A DNA stretch of 18,980 bases. Origin: Deltaproteobacteria bacterium (GTDB taxonomy: Bacteria > Desulfobacterota_B > Binatia > UBA9968). Shown here piece after piece: positions 7,078 to 14,624 of this stretch (within the stretch, counting starts at the first letter, position 1; the number at the start of each line of letters is the position of its first letter). Location of the stretch: assembly GCA_016193385.1 (NCBI GenBank), contig JACPSF010000032.1, forward strand, positions 1 to 18,980, given 5' to 3'. Position numbers and translations under genes: made by a program. A model generated the notes under the pieces. That model made no database searches. It was not told the DNA's origin and worked only from the letters and a program-made list of their open reading frames with translations.

Positions 7078-7093
7078 AGCCAAAAACATGCCA
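7078..7093 (-). promoter_or_regulatory. sigma-54 (-24/-12) promoter for the minor-pilin operon
   Basis: Minus strand TGGCATG, four T, TGGCT: the GG and GC dinucleotides are at the correct distance and only two positions differ from the consensus TGGCACG-N4-TTGCW. The transcript would start near 7066, about 57 bases before the ATG at 7009. This also rules against fimT starting at 7094. The rest of 7010-7240 shows no supported gene. Confidence 0.55.
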
Positions 7094-7240
7094 AATAGGG
7101 ATGCTTTAGGAGATGGTTTAACTATCTGTAAATGAAAGGTTTTCTTCGGATAAAGAATATACGCCCGAAGCGTTGTGCAACCGCATAATGACAAATAGCG
7201 TAATGCTGACAAATAATGAGATAAAATGGCTAGAACTCGA

Positions 7241-8047
7241 CTAATCGAGCAGCAGATAGAACGCAATTATTTCTTTGCTAAAAAATAGATGAAAGATGGC
7301 ACCCATGCACAGAAAAGGCGCAAAAGGAAGGGCATATTTGACACCCACACCTTTTTTTGCGATGAGCACAAGGCCAACCAGGGAGCCGGCCAAGGAGGCG
7401 AAAAATAGCGTAACAGGCACAGCAGGCCATCCCAGAAATGCGCCAATCATAGCGAGGAGCTTCACATCCCCACCCCCCATACCCTCCCTACCGGTAAAAA
7501 ATTGATACCCCCAGGCGACGAGCAGAAGGATTCCACCACCGAGAAGGATTCCGAATAGAGAGCTTAGTGGATTTGGAATGACAGGTGGCGGAGCCACAGA
7601 CCATAACCCAATGACCGCCGAGATCAGTAGACCGACGCCAATCCCGGGAAGGCTGATCACGTCCGGGACAATTCTGACATCGAGATCAATAAACGAGATC
7701 ACGATGAGGGCGGCCACAAAGATGAACGCGACGAGAAAAGTGATGCCGAAACCAAAACGGAGCCAAAGAGCAACAGCAAAAAGTGCCATCAAAAGTTCGA
7801 CAACAAAGTAGCGCGGCGAAATTTTTTCGCGGCAGAAGCGGCAGCGACCCGTAAGAACGCGGTAACTGATCAAAGGGATGTTGTCATAAAAAGGGATGGA
7901 CGCTTCACACTGCGGACAATGAGAGGGTGGAGAGATGAGCGACTCCCCCTTCGGCAAACGCACAATACAGACATTGAGAAAACTCCCCACGACGGCCCCG
8001 AAGACAAAAACAGCAAAGAGAAAATACATTGGCGTAACGTTAGCCAT
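7241..8047 (-). CDS. pilD: type IV prepilin peptidase / N-methyltransferase
   Basis: 268 residues from ATG 8047 (the frame is open to a TTG at 8080, which adds only a short polar tail). Family A24 membrane aspartic peptidase that cleaves prepilin leaders after Gly and methylates the new N-terminal residue. Seen: the GSFLNVCIVRLPKGES motif (21-36), a zinc-type cytoplasmic loop with C44-x2-C47 and C69-x2-C72, the first catalytic Asp in FIDLDVRIVPD (119-129), the second in GMGGGDVKLL (Asp194), and about eight hydrophobic segments. It lies at the head of the minor-pilin genes and 64 bases after the sugar-kinase stop, so it may also be transcribed from the sugar operon. Its substrates would be PilV and PilW here and the major pilin elsewhere. 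Confidence 0.95.
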   Translation of the reverse strand: MANVTPMYFLFAVFVFGAVVGSFLNVCIVRLPKGESLISPPSHCPQCEASIPFYDNIPLISYRVLTGRCRFCREKISPRYFVVELLMALFAVALWLRFGFGITFLVAFIFVAALIVISFIDLDVRIVPDVISLPGIGVGLLISAVIGLWSVAPPPVIPNPLSSLFGILLGGGILLLVAWGYQFFTGREGMGGGDVKLLAMIGAFLGWPAVPVTLFFASLAGSLVGLVLIAKKGVGVKYALPFAPFLCMGAIFHLFFSKEIIAFYLLLD

Positions 8048-8111
8048 CAAGTCAAAGTATGAAGGGGTTCCCGCAACCAATCTGATCTCAGCTCACAAAC
8101 CGCCAGCATAC

Positions 8112-9107
8112 TCATTCCTGCGGGGCAGGTTCGTTGAATATGATCTGGCTCCCATGGCTCTCGAACTTAAACGGAACGCACAAGAGCCGACCCAGCACCC
8201 TTCTAAGTCTCGGATGATCTTCCGGACGGGCAAACACGAGGAGGAAGCCGCCCCCACCGGCTCCCAGAAGCTTACCCCCGATGCCCCCGGCTTTTCGTGC
8301 GGCCTCGTACATCTCATCAACCATCGGCGTAGAGATCTTATCGGTCAAGCTTCTTTTAAGCAGCCAGCTCTCATGCAACAGCTTGCCAAACTCCACAATG
8401 TCTGTGTGCGTAGTCGCAATGTTGATGGCCGCATCGACCATCTGGTGCATTGTCTTAAGTTCTCCTTTCTTCCGATGGGTCACCCGAATCTGCTCGCCGG
8501 CGATCTCCGAGGCATTGCGGCAGAATCCGGTAAAGAAAAGCGATAAATGGTCATGGAGGAGTTCCAGCCTCTCCGGTTTCAGGATGATCGGAAAGACATG
8601 AAACTCACTTTTGCCAGAAAACTCGACGCGATTGAACCCGCCGAAGGCTGCAAGCACCTGATCCTGCGAGCCGACATTCTCCCGGAGTTGGTCCTGCTCA
8701 AGGCGGATGGCATCCTGCGCCAGTTGTGCTTTGCTAGGCATGACCCCCTTGAGGCCATACAAGGCATGTAACAAACCAACCGTAAAGGCGGAGCTGGAGC
8801 CAAGACCGCCGCGTGCCGGGACATCACCGTCGTGGTGGATTTCGACCCCATCGGTGATACCGAGAAAGTGCAGCGCCTCCCTCACCGCAGGATGCTGAAT
8901 CTCCGCCGTGTCTCTCACGAGCTCGATTTTGGACCACACGATGCGGCTCCGGTGGTCGAAAAAGGGAGGGAGAAAGCGACAGTTGATGTAGCAGTACTTG
9001 TTGATGGTTGTAGCCAGGACCGCGCCACCATTGTCCCGGAACCATACCGGGTAGTCGGTCCCGCCCCCGAAAAACGATATACGGAAAGGTGTCCGGCTGA
9101 TAATCAT
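8112..9107 (-). CDS. GHMP-family sugar kinase (HddA-like, D-glycero-D-manno-heptose 7-phosphate kinase type)
   Basis: 331 residues. GHMP kinase motifs: FGGGTDYPVWF (13-23), the ATP-binding loop PARGGLGSSSAFTVG (97-111), and the C-terminal GIGGKLLGAGGGGFLLVF (275-292). The GGGTDYP start is shared by HddA and related sugar kinases (for example LmbP), which phosphorylate C1 of a sugar phosphate. With the nucleotidyltransferase at the operon's other end it could supply a GDP-activated heptose or related sugar; the exact sugar cannot be read from sequence. Start ATG 9107 begins right at the MIISRTPFRISFFGG core; the ribosome-binding site is poor. It is the last sugar gene before pilD. Confidence 0.88.
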   Translation of the reverse strand: MIISRTPFRISFFGGGTDYPVWFRDNGGAVLATTINKYCYINCRFLPPFFDHRSRIVWSKIELVRDTAEIQHPAVREALHFLGITDGVEIHHDGDVPARGGLGSSSAFTVGLLHALYGLKGVMPSKAQLAQDAIRLEQDQLRENVGSQDQVLAAFGGFNRVEFSGKSEFHVFPIILKPERLELLHDHLSLFFTGFCRNASEIAGEQIRVTHRKKGELKTMHQMVDAAINIATTHTDIVEFGKLLHESWLLKRSLTDKISTPMVDEMYEAARKAGGIGGKLLGAGGGGFLLVFARPEDHPRLRRVLGRLLCVPFKFESHGSQIIFNEPAPQE

Positions 9108-9184
9108 GGGGAATGCAAAGAGAGGAAGCCCTCCATCACCGAAAGCAGGCCGCCAGTCCTGCGACGGTTTGGTCTCCGCGAGAA

Positions 9185-10684
9185 TCAGGCATGCCTTCGC
9201 TCCAGTTGGTGATCGGCCATCTCGCGGATATGTTGTGCGGTCTCGTAACCAAACTTACGGGTGATCAAATCCAGGTACCTAGAGCTGCTGAAATAGACCT
9301 GAAAGGCGCGGTCCCGAAAGCCCAGCACTTCCGCGGAGGAACAATGCTTAGTGGGCAACGGCAGCGTGTCCGCCGAGTGCTGGGAGTAACCGGACCACTT
9401 TCCCGGCAACTCCCAGCTCTGCTGGAGAGCCAGCTGATAGAGCGAGGAGCCAGGATAGGCCATCGTGCAATAGAAATTCACGAATTCGCAATTGAGGTCC
9501 ATGGCTAGCTTAAGGGTTTGCTCCATGCTTTCGAGATCATCCTCGGGCAGGCCAAAGATAAAATTGGCAATTACGTTTATGCCTGCCGACCGTACCTTCT
9601 CAATCGTCTCAAAGATCTCCTCCTGCTCAAAACCTTTCTGCACATCATCGCGTACCCGGGCGCTGGCTGCCTCGATGCCGAAGGCAAGCCAGTTGAAACC
9701 CGCCTGCTTGAGCCGATCCACCATCCCGTCCTTTACGGTGTCTATCCGGGCATAGGCCCAGAGATTGAGATCGTAACCGCGTTTAATGATGCGGTCGCAG
9801 ATCTCCCCCACATGCTTGGGGTTCAAGACAAACATCTCGTCCGCTATCTTTATGTTCCGGACCCCATATTCGCGCACTAACCGGTCAATCTGCGCGATGA
9901 CGTTACCGGGGCTCCAGAAACGATAACTGTTAACGGCGTCTTTGTAGCCGAGCACTTTCTCGCCACCCTTAAACGGAGCCTGAATGCAGCAGAAACTACA
10001 ACGGTAAGGGCAGCCAAGCGTGGTGTAGAAGGCCGCATACGGCTGCCGCTCAGGGACGCCAAAGCAATGCCAGTTGTGCGCCCTGTACTTCTCCATCGGC
10101 AGGAGGTCCCACGCAACGCCCGCCATCTCCACATCCAGATTCTTGACCAGCGGGGCGGTCGGATTCGTCTTGATGCCGCCATCCTCCCAGTACCAAAGGC
10201 CGCGCACCTTGCGGTAATCCTCTGGGCGACCCGCCTTAAGAGCCCCCAAGAGCTCCAGAATCGTATAAGGACCCTCCCCGCCGCAGACGAAGTCGGTGCG
10301 TTCCTCTCGGAGGGTGCGCTCCGGCAGCGCTGCGACATGGCCTCCCACCAGGAGCACTTTGATCTCCGGAGCCAGCTGTTTGAGCCTGTCGCAGAGGGCC
10401 CCCGCAGCGGGCATGATCTGTGTCGACGCCGAAGGCTGGTGACCGTAGACCACGACGCCAACCAGGGCGGGAGCCATCTCGACGATTTGCTTGGCTGCTT
10501 CCTCGGCGGTCCAATCTACCGCTTCAGCGTCTACTACCTGGACGGAAAAGCCGCGGTCGCGAACGCATGTCGCTATCAGACCCGCCCACACGGGAGGCTC
10601 AATTGCGGCGAGCCTGGAAGCCAGAGATTGATAGACCTGGCGGCGGTTTCCGGGATTCACGAGCACTAAATCCAACTGCGTCAT
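9185..10684 (-). CDS. B12-binding-domain radical SAM protein
   Basis: 499 residues. Residues about 1-150 form a cobalamin-binding-type Rossmann domain (LVLVNPGN, VGVVVYGHQPSAS, VLLVGGHVAALPE, FVCGGEG) without the DxHxxG base-on motif, as in many family members. The radical SAM core begins with TTLGCPYRCSFCC, the iron-sulfur Cys being C225, C229 and C232. It continues with GVRNIKIADEMF and INVIANFIFGLPEDD, and ends in a C-terminal domain with NFYCTMAYPGSSL. Members methylate unactivated carbons or phosphorus or rearrange sugars and lipids; the substrate here is unknown. It sits inside a sugar-nucleotide operon, so a sugar or lipid-linked sugar is a reasonable guess. ATG 10684 follows GGGGAG closely. 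Confidence 0.92.
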   Translation of the reverse strand: MTQLDLVLVNPGNRRQVYQSLASRLAAIEPPVWAGLIATCVRDRGFSVQVVDAEAVDWTAEEAAKQIVEMAPALVGVVVYGHQPSASTQIMPAAGALCDRLKQLAPEIKVLLVGGHVAALPERTLREERTDFVCGGEGPYTILELLGALKAGRPEDYRKVRGLWYWEDGGIKTNPTAPLVKNLDVEMAGVAWDLLPMEKYRAHNWHCFGVPERQPYAAFYTTLGCPYRCSFCCIQAPFKGGEKVLGYKDAVNSYRFWSPGNVIAQIDRLVREYGVRNIKIADEMFVLNPKHVGEICDRIIKRGYDLNLWAYARIDTVKDGMVDRLKQAGFNWLAFGIEAASARVRDDVQKGFEQEEIFETIEKVRSAGINVIANFIFGLPEDDLESMEQTLKLAMDLNCEFVNFYCTMAYPGSSLYQLALQQSWELPGKWSGYSQHSADTLPLPTKHCSSAEVLGFRDRAFQVYFSSSRYLDLITRKFGYETAQHIREMADHQLERRHA

Positions 10685-10751
10685 TGGCTCCCCACCGGGC
10701 TAGAACCAGAGCCCCCTTGATTCCCTGTCTCCATCGCGACTGGTCTTTTCG

Positions 10752-11684
10752 TTAGACGTTGGAGTGGCCCGACTTTCGCAGCACCTGGTAGCCCCGGATC
10801 AACTCCGCAATACCTGCCTGGAGCGAAATGGTGGCTCTAAACCCCGCGCGCTCCACCTTTTCATTGCTCACGATGTAATTTCGCTGGTCAAGGTCTTTGC
10901 CAATAGCGGCTTCGACAAAGTAGAAATGGGGCAATTGCTTTTGGATCTCCTCGCACAGCTCACGCTTGGACAAGTTGGCATCGCTAAGCCCGATATTATA
11001 CGGTTCCCCCTTCATCTTTTCAAAATGATCCAGGCAGTGCGTGAACGCGCGCGCGACATCGCGCACATGAATGTAATTGCGCTTGAAATGGGATTCAAAG
11101 AGGACCACGTATCCGTCAGTGACGGCGCGATACGTAAAGTCATTGACCAGCAAGTCGAGCCGCATCCTCGGGCTGATCCCGAAGACGGTAGCAAGGCGCA
11201 GGGTGATCGTACTCCCGCTGTCGAGGAGCAAGGCCTCGGCCTCGACCTTCAGGCGGCCGTAAAGCGAGATCGGCGCCAGAGGGGTCTCCTCGGTACAGAA
11301 GATGCCGCTCTGGCCTATGCCGTAGCCGCTGTTGGTGGTGGGAAAAATGATTCGCTGCTCCTTGCTTCGCAGATCGAGCAGCTTTTTGACAGTATCCAGG
11401 TTCACCGTCCGCGCTCCGACGGGGTCACGGTCACAAATCGGGGCGCCCGTGAGACAGGCAAGCGGGAAGATGGCGTCGGCCCACTTGAGATGTTCTGCGA
11501 TCAGCCGCCCGTCCCTAGCATCACCGCGCACGATCTTTAGTTTGTGATCGTGGCAGCAATCGAGAAGTGAGGTCTGCTGATACATGAGGTTGTCGATGAC
11601 GGTGACCTCATGGCCGTTTTGCAGCAAGTGGGGAACCAGGATCGATCCGATATATCCTGCCCCCCCCGTGACCAGGATTTTCAC
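10752..11684 (-). CDS. NAD-dependent epimerase/dehydratase (extended SDR)
   Basis: 310 residues. Rossmann motif VTGGAGYIGS (5-14), FPTTNSGYG (114-122) supplying the catalytic Ser/Thr, and Y142-GRL-K146 as the catalytic pair. A sugar-nucleotide epimerase/dehydratase by family, resembling UDP-glucose 4-epimerase-type proteins rather than GDP-mannose 4,6-dehydratase. GTG at 11684 has a strong GAGAAGGGG ribosome-binding site and opens exactly at the first beta strand. The run of G in VTGGAG (C7 at 11661-11667 on the plus strand) is in frame. It probably epimerises, dehydrates or reduces a keto-sugar intermediate made by the neighbouring genes; the specific step is unknown. Confidence 0.9.
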   Translation of the reverse strand: MKILVTGGAGYIGSILVPHLLQNGHEVTVIDNLMYQQTSLLDCCHDHKLKIVRGDARDGRLIAEHLKWADAIFPLACLTGAPICDRDPVGARTVNLDTVKKLLDLRSKEQRIIFPTTNSGYGIGQSGIFCTEETPLAPISLYGRLKVEAEALLLDSGSTITLRLATVFGISPRMRLDLLVNDFTYRAVTDGYVVLFESHFKRNYIHVRDVARAFTHCLDHFEKMKGEPYNIGLSDANLSKRELCEEIQKQLPHFYFVEAAIGKDLDQRNYIVSNEKVERAGFRATISLQAGIAELIRGYQVLRKSGHSNV

Positions 11685-12598
11685 TTTTCCCCTTCTCTCG
11701 TCCTGGGTGATTTTCTAGAAACCAAGCATACGTCTGCCTCAGCCCGGTGCGGAGATCAGTACGAGGAGACCACCCGAGGGCCCTGACCGCGCTGGATTCG
11801 AGCAGTTTCTCCGGGGCTCCCGCTGGGCGAGAGGTATCCCAGCGGATCTCGCCCTCATAGCCCACCACATCGGCCTGAGCCGATGTTGACCGGCTCCAAA
11901 TCCTCGTAAGAGCGCAGCAAAAGCTCGCACGCTTCCGCCAGATCATCAACGTAAAGAAACTCGCGCCGTGCCCGGCCATCTCCCCACACCTCAAGGCACT
12001 TGACACGACCCGCCCTCGCTTTGTGGAACTTCAACAGCAGGGCGGCGATTACATGGGACTGCGTTGGGTCAAAGGAATCCCCCGGGCCGTAGAGGTTGCA
12101 GGGCACCAAGGTGACATAGGCCGTCCCGTGCTGGCGATTGTAGGAAGTGCAAAGGGAGAGCCCAGCCAGCTTAGCAATCGCATAAGGCTCGCTTGTCGGC
12201 TCCAACTTGCCGCTGAGCAGCATCTCCGGGCTCATCGGCTGGCGGCAATCTCTTGGATACATGCAGGCGCTGCCGAAACTGAGCAGCCGCTTGACCCCAG
12301 CCTTCCATGAAGAATGGACGAGGTTGGCCTGGATCAGCAGATTCTCATAGATAAAATCGGCTGGGTAGAGGGAGTTAGCTAAGATGCCGCCCACCCTGCC
12401 GGCGGCAACAATCACGACGTCGGGTTTGACGCTTTGGAGAAAGGACTCTACTGCCTGGCTTTGCGTGAGGTCCAGCTCCGCCCGGGACGCGGTGACCAAA
12501 TCGACGCCTCCCAGCCGGGAAAATCGCCTGACCAAAGCGGAGCCGACCAGACCCCTGTGTCCCGCTATATAAATGGTCAAGTTTTCTAGGGCTGCCAT
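11608..12598 (-). pseudogene. fcl: GDP-L-fucose synthase-like reductase/epimerase, broken by internal deletion
   Basis: From ATG 12598 the frame gives 247 residues: AGHRGLVGSAL (NADP-binding), AAGRVGGI, SFGSACMYPRD and YAIAK (catalytic Ser, Tyr, Lys), LVPCNLYGPGD, and VNIGSG, all GDP-fucose-synthase features. It then ends abruptly with RCGGL at 11855. The missing C-terminus is in another frame immediately after: VVGYEGEIRWDTSRPAGAP and GLRQTYAWFLEN, which corresponds to the end of normal Fcl (about 320 residues). About 13-14 codons that normally lie between NIGSG and VVGY are absent, together with the frame. A perfect inverted repeat sits at the joint. The tail frame stays open to 11608, overlapping the next gene's start. 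Family enzymes epimerise and reduce GDP-4-keto-6-deoxymannose; the homologue ColC makes GDP-colitose. Confidence 0.75.
11867..11886. repeat. perfect 8-bp inverted repeat at the fcl deletion joint
   Basis: ACATCGGC (11867-11874), CTGA, GCCGATGT (11879-11886). It lies exactly where the fcl reading frame loses about 40 bases. Confidence 0.7.
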
Positions 12599-12607
12599 AC
12601 TCCCCGC

Positions 12608-13654
12608 TTAAAAAGGCCCCTTAAAACGCTGCTCGTAGCTGTAGAACGATTCTCCGCTCAAATCCGTCTCCGCGAGCCCCAGAAGCCTTTCCACGACCCG
12701 GATAAGGGTGGGCGCCGATGGGTAGAAAAGATTCTCGAGCGGCCGTGTCGTAGGACAGGGAACCGCGGCAAACCCGAGACGCTCGACCGGCCGTTTGAGG
12801 CGGCCGAAACATCTCCGACCGATCACAGCAGCAACTTCGGCCCCAAAGCCGCAGAAGGTCCAATCATAGTCCGCTACAATGCAGTGGCCGGTTTTGTTTA
12901 CGGAACGGACCATCGTCTCTTCATCCAGCGGCACGGCTGTGCGCACATCGATGATCTCGACTTCGATGCCGCTCCGGGCCAGGACCTCCGCTGCCTTCAT
13001 AGCCTCTACGTTCATCCAGGAAGTACAGACCAAGGTCGCGGCCTCGCCAGAGCGGCGGACCACAGCCTGACCCAGACGAGCGGGCTCATCCTCATCCACC
13101 TCTCCCGAAATGTCATAGAGCCAGCGGTGCTCGAGGAAGATGACCGGGTTGTCATCGCGAATCGAAGCGCGCAAAAGGCTGTAAGCATCCTGGGGCGTGG
13201 TGGGCAGGACCACCTTGAGGCCGGGAAAATGGGCAAACATGCTATGAAGCGATTTGCTGTGCTGAGCGGACTGTCCCCAACCGCGACCGATCACGGCGCG
13301 CACGACCAGCGGGATCTTGAGTTTCCCGCCGCTCATATAACGGAGGTTGGACATCATATTGCCGATCTGATTCATCGCCAGAAGCAGAAAGTCAGCGCGG
13401 ATGTGGACGTGGACTGGCCTGAGCCCCGAAATGGCGGCACCCACAGCCACCCCGGTCATGGCATCCTCCGAGAGCGGGGTGCCAAAACACCGCTCCCTGC
13501 CGAACTTCTCCACCAGGCCCTCGGTACTGCCAAAAATCCTTTTGTGGTCGGCGACATCAAGGCCGAACACGAACACGCACGGATCCTGCTCCATCTCCCT
13601 GGTAAGAGCCAGATTGAGAGCCTCTCGGAAGGTGATGAGAGACTTTACGCCCAT
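12608..13654 (-). CDS. thiamine-diphosphate enzyme E1 beta subunit (transketolase-like, pyrimidine-binding)
   Basis: 348 residues of the PDH/branched-chain E1-beta fold. Near the N-terminus: TPLSEDAMTGVAVGAAISGLRPV, where the Glu of LSED is the position that normally activates thiamine diphosphate, then MNQIGNMMSNLRYMSGG and GRGWGQSAQHSKSLHSMFAHFPGLKVV. The C-terminal transketolase domain begins about residue 200 (GEAATLVCTSWMNVEAM). ATG 13654 overlaps the end of the alpha subunit by 10 bases, so the two are made together. No E2, lipoyl or E3 gene is present. Instead the pair is embedded in a sugar-nucleotide operon, so a sugar or acyl-donor carboligation or decarboxylation role is more likely than central metabolism. 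Confidence 0.9.
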   Translation of the reverse strand: MGVKSLITFREALNLALTREMEQDPCVFVFGLDVADHKRIFGSTEGLVEKFGRERCFGTPLSEDAMTGVAVGAAISGLRPVHVHIRADFLLLAMNQIGNMMSNLRYMSGGKLKIPLVVRAVIGRGWGQSAQHSKSLHSMFAHFPGLKVVLPTTPQDAYSLLRASIRDDNPVIFLEHRWLYDISGEVDEDEPARLGQAVVRRSGEAATLVCTSWMNVEAMKAAEVLARSGIEVEIIDVRTAVPLDEETMVRSVNKTGHCIVADYDWTFCGFGAEVAAVIGRRCFGRLKRPVERLGFAAVPCPTTRPLENLFYPSAPTLIRVVERLLGLAETDLSGESFYSYEQRFKGPF

Positions 13655-14607
13655 ACGTCTGAGTAAAGTTCCGCCGGGGGGGCAAAAGGAGCCTTTTGCG
13701 CAGCCTCGGCGCTGCGCTCGATCCGCGTCGCAGCTTCCTTTCGCAAGCTCTCGATCTCGCGGCTAGTAAGGCCGATCTTCAGGAGCTCCTTCTCGAAGCG
13801 CAGGACCGGGTCCAACCTTTCTAGCTCCTCTGGACCAGGCCTTCGCCGATAGCCCGCGTCGAAATCCTCTCTCGGCCCCACATGCTCGAGAAAGCGGAAA
13901 TAGTTGAAGTGGAGAAAAGCGGGTTTGGACTCCTCCGACATCTTGCCGAGAACGTCGCGAGTAGATTGGATTACGCGGACAACGTCAGTGCCATCGTCGC
14001 CCACCAAGTGGCAGTCGAAAGCTCGCACGGCTTCGGGAATAGAGCGGAATCCGCGCCGCTCCGATGCGTGCGCGTGGATCGCCAAAGCGTTATCTTCGCA
14101 CACAAACAAAACCGGCAAGCGCTTCAAGCAAGCAAAGTTAAGGCTCTCCCAAAACACCCCCTCCTCTACCGCGCCGTCGCCGAAAAAGACAGCAACAACA
14201 TGGGATATGTTGTTATAGGCATGCGCTAGCGCAGCCCCGACGGCCACGGGGATGGTCGTTCCCACCACAGCGGAGGTGGCCAACAGCCCATGCTTCGGCG
14301 CCGACAGGTGCATGGAGCCTGCCTTCCCCTTTCCCGGACCGGGCAGCTTTCCGTAAAGCTCGGCGAAAAATGTGTCGCTGTCGCCCGTCACGGCCAGATA
14401 GAGCGCGTGGTTACGGTAGGTGCCGAAAGTCGTAGCGCCCTCAGGCAGGCAGTGGCATACGCCCACCGAGATCGCCTCCCCGCCGATGCCGAGATGAACC
14501 GGGGTTTTCATCTCGTCCTTGAAGTACTCCTCGCGGATCTTTTCCTCCGCGACGCGCACCAGGATAAGTTTCCGATACACGGTGAGAGCTTCGTCCTTAC
14601 TGAGCAT
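13645..14607 (-). CDS. thiamine-diphosphate enzyme E1 alpha subunit
   Basis: 320 residues. PVHLGIGGEAISVGVC near residue 35, GKAGSMHLSAPKHG near residue 95, and the thiamine-diphosphate/Mg motif GDGAVEEGVFWESLNFACLK...EDN (GDG to EDN) around residues 142-172 are all intact. This is the alpha chain of a two-subunit E1 enzyme: decarboxylation of a 2-keto acid and transfer of the resulting two-carbon (or longer) unit. ATG 14607 has GGGAGG about 10 bases upstream. The beta-subunit gene follows with a 10-base overlap. In its neighbourhood the usual lipoamide acceptor is missing, so the acceptor may be a keto-sugar, as with the unrelated thiamine enzyme YerE in yersiniose synthesis. That parallel is inference. 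Confidence 0.9.
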   Translation of the reverse strand: MLSKDEALTVYRKLILVRVAEEKIREEYFKDEMKTPVHLGIGGEAISVGVCHCLPEGATTFGTYRNHALYLAVTGDSDTFFAELYGKLPGPGKGKAGSMHLSAPKHGLLATSAVVGTTIPVAVGAALAHAYNNISHVVAVFFGDGAVEEGVFWESLNFACLKRLPVLFVCEDNALAIHAHASERRGFRSIPEAVRAFDCHLVGDDGTDVVRVIQSTRDVLGKMSEESKPAFLHFNYFRFLEHVGPREDFDAGYRRRPGPEELERLDPVLRFEKELLKIGLTSREIESLRKEAATRIERSAEAAQKAPFAPPAELYSDVWA

Positions 14608-14624
14608 TTTCGTTCGGCCTCCCT

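Noticed and set aside
7024..7266. 80-codon minus-strand ORF between pilD and fimT, ending in VQGFA
   Set aside because: The ending looks tempting as a prepilin leader (G-F), but a stop follows, the frame overlaps the end of pilD and the sigma-54 promoter, and the MEHGYGGER leader fits better.
8048..8080. TTG start for pilD at 8080
   Set aside because: It adds only a short polar extension before the first membrane helix, with no ribosome-binding site; ATG 8047 is more usual for the family.
7935..8546. 203-codon plus-strand ORF spanning the pilD/kinase junction
   Set aside because: Antisense to two well-supported genes, and its translation has no domain features.
10764..11540. 258-codon plus-strand ORF
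   Set aside because: Lies wholly antisense to the SDR gene, whose motifs are unmistakable. The translation shows no domain pattern and is rich in chance Arg/Gly/Asp.
12884..13666. 260-codon plus-strand ORF
   Set aside because: Antisense shadow of the E1-beta gene; it has no recognisable motif.
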